Position numbers and translations under genes: made by a program. The notes beneath the pieces were generated by a model. The model worked only from the letters and a program-made list of their open reading frames with translations. It made no database searches and had not been told where the DNA came from. Shown here in pieces: positions 1 through 9,200 of a stretch of 64,000 nt of DNA; the first letter of the stretch is position 1, and every line of letters begins with the position of its first letter. Location: contig CM074140.1 in assembly GCA_037178625.1 (NCBI GenBank), forward strand, positions 1,550,001 through 1,614,000. Reading direction: 5' to 3'. This DNA comes from Skeletonema tropicum (Eukaryota > Bacillariophyta > Thalassiosirophyceae > Thalassiosirales > Thalassiosiraceae).

Positions 1-2210
1 TAGAAGTCCACACTCGAACTGTTCCATCCTGACCACCGGAAATGAACATACCTTTTGTGATGCCTTCATTTTGAGACGCTAGGCACAAGACTGGTCCTGT
101 ATGCTTCGGAGTCATTGCAGTGTCAGTCGACTCTAAAACATCAAATGGATTGTCTTCATCAACTCTTTTTGCTTCTAAATCGACATTGAGCGGAATATGA
201 TGTATCGCTCCATTGCTTCCTCCACATAGAATAGCATAAGATCCGTTCGCTTGCTTCAAAATCAACACACTTCTCGCTGCTACGTCAAAAAGTATAATAC
301 CACATATGAAGGTACCTTTTTCTAAGGAGAACAGAGCCACACCACCATCAGCAGTTGCACAGGCGCCGACGCCCAATTCTTCACAAAGGTGCATGTCCAA
401 GACCGAATCTGTGAAGTCGGATTGGAAGACTGGCTTCTGGACAGAGATTCGAAAGTTAGAATCATTGCACTTGGAAACATCGTATGCTCTTGTTCTTCCA
501 TCGTACGCCGAAGCCCAAAGACGTTGCTTCGAGTCAAATTTGAGGCATGTCACAATTGTTTTCTCCAACCCTTTTAGAGTTCCTAACGGAATCAGCTTGC
601 CTTCAACTACATCATTTATGTTTTTGAATTCACTCCTGTCTGAATTCTTTCCTTTCGCTGCATTACCAGCCAGTTGGCTCAATGTACCCAATTTAGATTC
701 TTGTCGAAGTCCTCGCTCTTCTTTCTCGTCTTGACTTTGCACTGGAGGAAGAGGACGGCATCTCTCAAATTTCCATAGTCGAACTCCTCCTTCTCTGCCC
801 GCACTTGCAACCAGGTCTCCACTGATTGCAACCGACACAACTCCGCCACCATCAATCTTACCATAAAGCTTCTCCATAGCTACATCCACGATGTTATGAA
901 TAACGTCAGTTCCAGAACAGGAAAAACTTTAATAGCAGATGGATAAATGCCCAAATTTCAAATAGCTCACCTTGTTTTGCCATCTCAATATTCGTATTCA
1001 CTTTGCTAGGATTAGCTCCACCTTTATCTACCTGAACATTATGAACTTCATCTACCTTTGCAATAACTTTCTTTTCTTCTAAATTCACCACATATACACC
1101 TCCACGGGCGCCACCACAAACAGCAATTGGGAAAGTTTCCATATCCACACGACGGACCCAATCCTGTCCAACTGAAACAAACGTAGTTGGGCAATTGGCA
1201 CTCATCCAATTCTCATAAACGCGTTCATTTAAGATAGATTCGGATCGGCGTCGTAGATCAGCTTCCAGGAAAGAGTCGGAATGAAGATAGGTTGTGGGCA
1301 ACATTGCCTCGAAATCGAGATTATCTTGGGAATCGTAGAGTGAAGGAGACGCGAGAGAATTATATTCTGGATCTAATGTGGAGAATGAATGGCAATCTTC
1401 ATCATCTACATCACATAATGGATCCAGAGGACCGTTGTTATCAACGACTGTTTCAGAAGAAGAAGAAATATCAGCAGGTTCTTCATTGCTTGACGAAAGA
1501 GATAAATAACGGCCGATAATATCCTCCTTCGATGATGTATCGCCACCAGTGGAAGTTGTCTTGCTATCAATAACGTCTTTACTGCTGCGAGCTTTCCCAA
1601 TCTTGCCTTTAATTGACGATAACGACGACGACAGAAATTCACGCACAGACTTCTTCTTGTTTGGTGTCTTCTTCTTTGCATCTTGTTGCTTCTTAGGTGC
1701 AACATTGGAAGAAAACGAAAACGTGGATAAGCGCTCAGCATTGTCATTAGCCGATAACTTTCCCTTTTGCCTATCTGGAAAGTTATTGGATCGACTGTAA
1801 TGAATGCCACGAGCATTTGCTTCAGAAGTGCTCTCCTTCTTCCTCTCAGGGAACTTTGCACTTCGACTATAGTGGATGTTTACCTTGTTGTTGAAATCGT
1901 TGGGAGCGGTATCATTGCGAGCAGCCGAGTAGGTTGTGTTCTTCTTGTTGCCAAACAAATCATCATCATCACTTTTGGGCGGACCATATCGAAGAGACGA
2001 AATCCTTCCGCTTCTTCTCTGTGTACATGGAGTGACATATGCTTCAGTCTGACCTATGAGGCTTTGGTGGCAGCAAAGCAAGAGCAGCTGGGCAAACAAG
2101 GCGGTGCTGATCATGGTGAAGTTGTGCAGATTTCTACTGTGCGTAGTGTTTGGGGGCCATGTTGTGATCATGGTCGGCGTTGGTTGTGTGGCGCTGTGTC
2201 TTTGGAGCAA
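1..2210 (-). CDS. WD40-repeat protein, probably plastid-targeted, 3' end off the window
   Basis: Two exons are visible, 971-2210 and <1-879. They are joined by a 91-bp GT-AG intron (970-880) that keeps phase: the first exon ends CAA G and the second resumes CT ATG GAG. The most likely start is the Met at 2114 rather than 2210, because it begins a hydrophobic signal peptide ending in TEAYVTP, which resembles a diatom plastid-import cleavage site. After it come Ser/Asp-rich low complexity, a two-copy IHYSRS..FP.R motif, and then WD40 blades. Clear blade strands are SAGREGGVRLWKF, SAYDGRTRAYDVS and FISGGQDGTVRVWTS, the last at the extreme left edge. WD40 propellers are protein-interaction scaffolds, and no catalytic residues are visible. 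The gene lies on the same strand as the DOT1-like gene upstream. The family and exon structure are seen directly; plastid location is inference. Confidence 0.72.
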
Positions 2211-2631
2211 AGCAGATGTTCTTTGCCAGATGGTCAGCTCATTAAATGGGAGTCCCTATCCTTGGCAACTCTACTCCTATCAGCCAGATGAATTATTCAT
2301 TCTAGAGGGTGCTATGATGAGCTTATGTAGCTAATGAGCATGATATGAATCAGCTTCAAACCGAAGATATCTTTACCAAGCAGTATGTAATAGCTTATGT
2401 TCTATCAATTATGAGATCAATTCACCTGAAGCTACCTGAAGTAGCACCAAAGTTAGCGAAGAAGCGAATAGATTGGTTCATTTCAGTTATTTCGACTGAA
2501 GAAGTAGTCCCATGACACATGACACACCACGCCTTCATGTGCAAAACAAAAAAACGACACGACATAAATTCGTCATAGTGTCATCTTTATATCAAGATAA
2601 GACCCCGTGAGTCTTTTCATGCTCCTGGGAG
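2211..2631. other. Intergenic spacer between WD40 gene and DOT1-like gene
   Basis: This holds the 5' side of the WD40 gene and the 3' flank of the DOT1-like gene, both on minus. Open frames on plus near 2056-2334 are antisense shadows of the WD40 signal-peptide exon. I see no repeat, RNA gene or recognisable regulatory element. Confidence 0.4.
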
Positions 2632-4653
2632 CTAATCACCATCTTCTGGACAAAACATCTTTCTCTGCTTTCGTTTGCGTCCTTGCTTCCTTAGTGGGGC
2701 CTGAAGGCAGTAAAGGCACTGTGTTCTCAATCTACCATCCTCATCAACAACGCCTGACGGTGGGCATGGTACTTTATTGCTCGTGTTCGAACACATCCAA
2801 TCATTTGTAATCTTAGTCAGCACATGAACCGCTACTGATTTGTTTGGAGACCACGATACAGCGCCGACTCCCGATTGAAATGATTCATAATGATACCATT
2901 TCGCATCATCTTTTGATGTCAAATGGCATCGTATATCAGTCAGAGTAACGCATCTACCTCCAACTTTCATATTTCCAAATAATTCAGCCAAGTGTTCATC
3001 AAGACAAGCACCGTTACCACTGTCATTTGATCTTGCAGCAAAGACATCTTCTGCATTATTTGCAAACAAAACAAGACCCTTCTGTATTGTCTCTGGTTTG
3101 TCCTGAAATAACACGAACCGTCGCAACTCCTCATCACGCTCACTCTTTCCTGGCGGCGGAAGCACACAATGGACAAGATTATCTAGTCGCAAATCGACCT
3201 TAGTCGAATCTGGTGGATCTTTCCGTAGTCCGTCAATCACACCATCGTAAATGCCCTGGGCAATTTCATGTCGACCTTTCATTAATTCGATCCCACGTGA
3301 GTCAACGTCTAAAGTCCACCCTGCCTGCATTACTTGAAGACCAATGCCATGTCCAATATCGGTCAAAGCTGTGATTTTCGGCCCAAAGCCAATTTTGTTT
3401 TGTGGTTGTCCTTCTTCTTGTTGTTGTTTACGTGCATCAACAGCATCATCCATGCTCTTTGCATCAATTTTACCATCAGGCTCATCATCATTCACAGCTC
3501 CATCATCCATTCCATCAACCTTACCCTCCAACACATCAAACACTTTCCAAAAATCTTCAATCATATACCTCCCATACTGCGCTCTTGATTGACTCTTGCT
3601 ATTCTTGACATCACCAGAATTATTGCCCGTTTGTACCATTTTACCCTTTTCAATTTTGGCAAAGCCTCCATTTCGTTCGACCAGTGGATAAATGACATCT
3701 TCGAATTCGTTTCGACTTAGTACTCGGCAATGGAATTCGTTATTGGTCGTCTCATCATTATTAGTTGTGTCGAAAAGAATGGGTTTCGTTCGTGGTTTGT
3801 TCGCTTCTTCTAATGATAGTCGTATAGCTTTTTGTAAATCATCGTCGTTGTCGCATGTGTTGTTGTTGCTGCTGTTGTTATTAATGTGATTTGCGGGCAT
3901 CTTTTTATCTTTGTCCGTGTCAGCCAGCGATTGTTTCGCAGGCAACTTTTTATCGCAATCATTATTATGATCGTCATCAATTGATATAACACCATCGTCA
4001 TCATCTATAGCATACTTCTCTTTCTGCTGCTGTCGATTGACACATGGTGACGAGGCAACAATAGATTCCCTCATGGCCATCTCAAGCTGTGCTGTTTCTT
4101 CATCTTTGAGTCTCTTTTGCTCCTCTCTGTATTGCTGTTGAGAGACACGTATTGCCTTTTCCAATTCTGCATCATCCTTTGAATCCCCTTTTCGATAGAT
4201 TGGTGCTGTTGTGGTATTTTTGGTCATGGCTGCTGCAGGTTGATTCCTGTCCGTGGGTTGGTGTTGTTGTTTGGAGTAGTGAATATTAACATCTTCTCTA
4301 GTTTTTTCTCCGCTGCTTTGAGACGAAGCTCCGTTAAAATGTTGCTGCTGTCGCTTCATCATCAATGTTAACAATTCAGGAGGTGTCTTTCGCTTGCCAG
4401 GCGACGGTGACTCACCTACCAATGATGTTCGACTTCTTTTCGGTTGCGGCTGTTGACGCTGAGCGAAAAATGATGGGATGGTTGTGGTGAGATCAACCAT
4501 CGTGGATGATGATGAGTCGTCGTCGCCGCCTCTTCTCTTCCCGCTGCCGCTGCCCACGGATGGCGATGCTGCAGAGCATTGATTTTCTTTTTGCGACTCG
4601 GCCATTATCACAATGCTGCTAGAACTGTCTGATGTTGAATGGATGGAGGGCAC
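2632..4653 (-). CDS. DOT1: DOT1-like histone H3 lysine-79 methyltransferase with three ubiquitin-interacting motifs
   Basis: Single exon, 673 aa. The Met at 4605 (MAESQ) is an alternative start 16 residues in. Residues ~1-160 are low complexity and basic. Three UIM-like helices follow: LEKAIRVSQ (~162-175), LEMAMRESI (~187-200) and LQKAIRLSLEE (~271-284). The C-terminal half resembles the DOT1 catalytic fold: TDIGHGIGLQ at ~431-440 sits where DOT1L has its SAM-binding GSGVGQ loop, GIELMKGR follows with the acidic SAM ligand, and ANNAEDVF plus FGNMKVGGRCV match the NN(F) substrate loop and the NMKEGG strand. A Cys-containing basic tail (CLYCLQ, RKQGRKRKQRK) ends the protein. DOT1 enzymes methylate H3K79 in the nucleosome core and are stimulated by H2B ubiquitylation, so the UIMs would fit a reader role. 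The UIM-DOT1 pairing is seen; its function is inference. Divergent from the YbeY gene. Confidence 0.7.
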   Translation of the reverse strand: MPSIHSTSDSSSSIVIMAESQKENQCSAASPSVGSGSGKRRGGDDDSSSSTMVDLTTTIPSFFAQRQQPQPKRSRTSLVGESPSPGKRKTPPELLTLMMKRQQQHFNGASSQSSGEKTREDVNIHYSKQQHQPTDRNQPAAAMTKNTTTAPIYRKGDSKDDAELEKAIRVSQQQYREEQKRLKDEETAQLEMAMRESIVASSPCVNRQQQKEKYAIDDDDGVISIDDDHNNDCDKKLPAKQSLADTDKDKKMPANHINNNSSNNNTCDNDDDLQKAIRLSLEEANKPRTKPILFDTTNNDETTNNEFHCRVLSRNEFEDVIYPLVERNGGFAKIEKGKMVQTGNNSGDVKNSKSQSRAQYGRYMIEDFWKVFDVLEGKVDGMDDGAVNDDEPDGKIDAKSMDDAVDARKQQQEEGQPQNKIGFGPKITALTDIGHGIGLQVMQAGWTLDVDSRGIELMKGRHEIAQGIYDGVIDGLRKDPPDSTKVDLRLDNLVHCVLPPPGKSERDEELRRFVLFQDKPETIQKGLVLFANNAEDVFAARSNDSGNGACLDEHLAELFGNMKVGGRCVTLTDIRCHLTSKDDAKWYHYESFQSGVGAVSWSPNKSVAVHVLTKITNDWMCSNTSNKVPCPPSGVVDEDGRLRTQCLYCLQAPLRKQGRKRKQRKMFCPEDGD

Positions 4654-4957
4654 AATCTCCTACGACGTTCATCGGCATGATGGTGGTGCACGTTTTTTTT
4701 TTTAGTGGAGACTGTTCATGAGTCCCGTTCCTAAAGGCGTCCCGTTATTGGCACGCACCTCCTTCGCGCCATTTTTGCACTCGCCTTGCAAAAAATCACC
4801 ACACCACACACTACCACACACCAGCACACATCATCTTCAACATCTTTCACCATGCCAGTTGATGTGATCGCGACCTCCCCTATACGATACGATAAGAAGA
4901 TAGTACTGTGAACTCAATAATAGTAGACTGCTGCTGCTGCTACGAAGTTGAAGTGTC
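4654..4957. promoter_or_regulatory. Divergent promoter region, DOT1-like / YbeY-like
   Basis: This ~300-bp spacer separates head-to-head start codons and so must hold both promoters. It contains a poly-T run, CA-rich tracts around 4800-4830 and short CTG repeats just before the YbeY start. No defined core promoter element can be assigned by eye. Confidence 0.4.
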
Positions 4958-6082
4958 ATGAAACACCAAGCAGCCAGAAGATTGTTGTCCAAAATGTCTT
5001 ATCATTATAATCAAGCATCCTCAAATAATGTTGCCATCATGTCGCACATCTTCAGTAGCAGCGTCGTACCATTATCCTTTGCCTCACCACCGCCAGCAGC
5101 ACCAGCATTTGTACCAATCGGCTGGCGGAGGAATCTTCACCACCACCACAAGCACCATCAATCGATAACGACCAGATTATTCGGCTGCAATCCGAACTCA
5201 CCCAATGCTCAACCAGGTGATATTCTCTTAGATGACGATCGCTTCAACATTGACGATGACGATAGCGATACCAACAACAACAATCCAACCAACATACTAC
5301 CCATCAACCTAACCGCCCTCCACCAAACCATCACCCACGTTCGTCAAATCATCGGCTATCCGACCTACGATATTTCCGTCTCACTCATATCCGATGCACA
5401 AATGCGTGAAATCAACAACCTCTCACGGGGGATTGATGCACCCACTGACGTACTAAGCTTTTGCTTCCAAGAGGAAGATGACATGATTGAACCCGGTGTG
5501 TTGGGAGAAGTACAATTTGATACTCCGGACTTTTATAATTTGGGTGATGTGTTGATTGATGTCGATTATGTGGTTCGAAGGTGTGAGGAGGATCGTAAGA
5601 TGCATGAGGAGAGGAGTGAGGATGAGGATGAGACGTTGAAGAAGAAGATGGGTGGTTTGGTGGAGGGTGAGGTGATTACGGAAGAAGATGCGTTTGGTAA
5701 TGATAATGATGATGCTACAGCTGATTCTACCACAATACAACAGCAGCACCAGCAGCAGCAGCAGAGTGACGACAATACAGAAGCAAATCCAGGCAACAAC
5801 AACAATATAGAAGAAGATGATGACGATGAATACGAATACATAGAGATAGAGGTAGAAGAATACGACGATAGAGGAGTAGCACCACAAATGCAATACATTT
5901 ATGATCCTGAGATTAGAATACATATGCTGCTTGTGCATGGGATGTTGCATCTTGTTGGATATGACCACATTGAGGATGATGATTATGAGTTGATGGTGGT
6001 GAAGGAGGATGAAGTTTTGGCGGAGTTGAGACGACGGTTGGGGGATGACTTTGGTGTTACTAATAAAGCTTTACCGGAATAG
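4958..6082 (+). CDS. ybeY: YbeY-family rRNA-maturation endoribonuclease, probably organellar, with a long acidic/Gln insertion
   Basis: Single exon, 374 aa. The zinc-binding signature HGMLHLVGYDH lies at residues 327-337 and gives the three His ligands of the YbeY family. Upstream, ISDAQMREINNLSRGIDAPTDVLSFCF and LGEVQFD-type segments match the conserved YbeY core. YbeY is a single-strand-specific metallo-endoribonuclease needed for 16S rRNA 3' processing and 70S quality control, and organellar versions act in plastids or mitochondria. The N-terminus has several candidate Mets (residues 1, 13, 28) followed by LSFASPPPAAPAF and a basic, His-rich stretch, compatible with organelle import. Roughly residues 205-310 are an acidic insertion with a poly-Gln run and poly-Asp/Glu. 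It splits the usual ~150-aa domain between the conserved acidic strand and the zinc motif. Catalytic residues look intact. Confidence 0.85.
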   Translation: MKHQAARRLLSKMSYHYNQASSNNVAIMSHIFSSSVVPLSFASPPPAAPAFVPIGWRRNLHHHHKHHQSITTRLFGCNPNSPNAQPGDILLDDDRFNIDDDDSDTNNNNPTNILPINLTALHQTITHVRQIIGYPTYDISVSLISDAQMREINNLSRGIDAPTDVLSFCFQEEDDMIEPGVLGEVQFDTPDFYNLGDVLIDVDYVVRRCEEDRKMHEERSEDEDETLKKKMGGLVEGEVITEEDAFGNDNDDATADSTTIQQQHQQQQQSDDNTEANPGNNNNIEEDDDDEYEYIEIEVEEYDDRGVAPQMQYIYDPEIRIHMLLVHGMLHLVGYDHIEDDDYELMVVKEDEVLAELRRRLGDDFGVTNKALPE

Positions 6083-6233
6083 ACGATACCATGCCATACA
6101 AATAATGATGAATGCAAAATCATTGACGTTGATTTTTACTTTAGTGTAGAGAAAATAGCACTTTGGAGAGGAAAGATTCTACACCTTTCCCTCTCAAGCT
6201 CTCTCTATCTACAATCAAATAGAATCAAATCTA

Positions 6234-9200
6234 TCATGTTTGATATGCAGTGTATGACTTGACAATGTCACCCTCACAATCAACCACCGCATCACCTTCA
6301 ATTAGAACGGACATGAATCGAGAGTTGATAACATCCAGAGGAGTCGCTCTCTTCTTGGGATCAAATGATACTAACGATAGCAGTAGCTCCATTGCACCAT
6401 CCATTCCCTCTAAACGACGACGTGCATTGGCAATTCGTCCATCGCTTCCCTCAGATAGTGAGAACCGTTCCTGATCACGAATGAACACAGCCATGTCTGG
6501 GCAACCATTTGCCTTCGGTGGCAGAAGTGTAGCATCAATGGCACGCCATACCTTCCCATGCTTCCTGGACAAGAACCGCCTCTGTGGCACTCCAAAGAGG
6601 ACAAGGAAGCGGTATAACGTATTGTACAACGTATCATCTTCCACTTCTTGCCCATCCTCATTGTCATACAGCATGACGCTACGAATGACATCGTGCGAAG
6701 CCGACTTCCAAATCTTGCGTAACTTTGCCTTGAAATTATCCGGACAAACCACCTCATCGAGAATTTCTTCATAGGGGCCATGACCGGTAAAGAGATGCAA
6801 CATGCAAAGACCTAGTCCGAAGCAATCGTGACCAATGCCTTGCTCGGATGCATTCCCAAGAATCAAATAGTCTGGAGGGGTATTCTCAAGAGTTGTAAAC
6901 TGACCTAGACTGACGGGCTGTCCATCCGCGTTACTTCTCAATACCGAGGTGCCGTAATCTGCTAGCTTGGCAATATGAGCATTGTTGGGATCCATTCGTA
7001 TGCGAAAGACGTGAGAGCCGACACCATACCGCAATACCACATTGGGGTGGCTGCCAACTTCAATGGATGGATCTAACGCTGACTGGAGGAAGAAGTTGAG
7101 GAGTTTGACATCATAATGTTTGAGGCCGAAGCGATCACTTGCCACATGGAGCGAAAATGCCATTTGAAACAACAGATTGCGGCAAACATTGGGAGACAAG
7201 GTTGCATCGGGAAGCTTTCGGATAAAATCTTCCATATCGCCATGCTGGCACAGCTCCATACGAATGTACTGATAGTTGGCAGAATGTCCTGGCTCTGGAG
7301 TGAGACCTGGTTGCGACCCTCGTCCATCATAGCTTGTGCCTCGAGGTGCTGCATTTTCTCTTTTGCCCCACTGAGAGGATGGAGGTTCATGTTGGCATGT
7401 AAAAACACCTCGAGTGATGACAAAGTTGGGACAAATGTTCCGCCTTGCCACTGAAGACAAGAGCTGTGATACGGCCAACTCCGCTCCAACACAATTCAAA
7501 TTCCCGGAAGCTTCAATGGCATCGACGTCCATAACTGAAATGGCTTCATACGAGCTGAGTGCTTCGTTCCAAACTTTATACACTCGCTTGAATGCTCCAT
7601 CCGAGAGGAAATTGGCCCATGGAAATGAATTTAGAACATCATTCCACTTCTTTTGCATTGAGTTTGCCTTCGTGGAAGAGTTCCTTGCAGCAACTTTCGT
7701 ATCGTCATTGTCTTCCACATCGCTCGACTCATCATCATGAGAATCACTAATCAAAGATGGACTGCATCCAACGCTAATCAGCATCAAATTGCCCAGTGCT
7801 TCAGCTGATGCGTCTGCCCAAGCACTGGAGACGAGAGATGCTTTATGTAGCAATTCTCCTTCACTCAAAAAAGAGAGAATAGACGAGAAAGCTTGGCACT
7901 CCATAATGCGTTCAAAAGGCACCTCATCGTCCTCTTGAACACATGCCAAAGGTAACGCATTTTTGCTGGGTGAAATTGACAATCTGAATCGACGACTTGG
8001 CTGAAGAAACCCAGAGGCAGCAGCGAACAATGTCATTCTTCTCATCTTTCGAAGTTTTTTGGCACGTTTCATCTCCTCATTTTGATTTTGACTACTACTT
8101 GTGGCTTTCACATCATCATCATCAATATGAAGATGAGCAAAAGCTGTAGCACCAACACTCCCATGACGGTGATAACCAATTGTCTTTTGCGGTTGAATTT
8201 CATCGACTCCATACTTCATGCAGGAAATGTCACGAGCATTGTAGTGCTCCCACAGAGAGGCCTCGTCCTCCAAAGACATTGCTAAACCGTACTCTGAACA
8301 TAAGCCTTCGTTATCGTGGAAATCTGATGTGCACCAAGAGGTAGCAAATATTTGATTACAAGCATCAATTGTCATGTCGCAGCATTGCAATGATTCGCCC
8401 CAATCTTTACCTGCAATTGGCTTAGAGCCCCAATTTTCAACTGGCTTTGTGATGGGAGTCTCCATGCACAGCTGTGATGGAGTTTGATGAGCAAGAATAT
8501 TGCGTGGGTGAGGAGATTGGCACGTTTTACTGTCAAAGCTCTGGCGGGGAGGCCTCCCAAAGCTACTTCGGAGCTGATCTGGTGGATGAAGTGCGCGACT
8601 GCATTTGTCTCGCAACGACCTCGCTACGCCAAAAGGACTAGGGCTACCCATTACGCCATGGAGTGATTCCATAAAGTCTCTTGTACTGCCTACGTCATCA
8701 CCTGATGAAAGACGTGGACGATGAGGGAGTGCATTTTTTATTCTTCTGAGAGGTTGTAAGGTTGACCGAATAATTTGTGGCACGTGATGTCCACCGCTAT
8801 GTCTTGGTTTCGAATCTACACTCATATCTTTCATTGCATCAGCAAGGCAATCGCCCACAAAAGCATCGGCCATTGGAGGAGACAATGACGTCCTCGGCTG
8901 CATCGGTAGTCTAAATGTTGAGCGCTTCGTTGTAGTAGTCACACTATTTCCACCAAGGGGACTATCAAAGAGAACACCAGCACTTTTTGTGGGTTCATCT
9001 TTCCGTGCAGAGTGGGTTGATGTAATGGTTGTTGTGTCCGTTGCAGCAACAGGTATTTGTAATCTTCCTGCTTTGTGCTCATTTAAGATTCTGCGTAACT
9101 TTTCATAAATTTCCTTGCCATGCGCTTCGCTACACTTCAAGAAAGAGCCCCCGCCGCCACCTACACTTCCGACTCTAAATCCAAGTGCGGTGACAGCCCA

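Noticed and set aside
5453..5968. 171-aa minus ORF rich in Leu/Ile/Val
   Set aside because: Antisense shadow of the acidic/Gln-rich YbeY insertion; hydrophobicity follows from the complementary codons.
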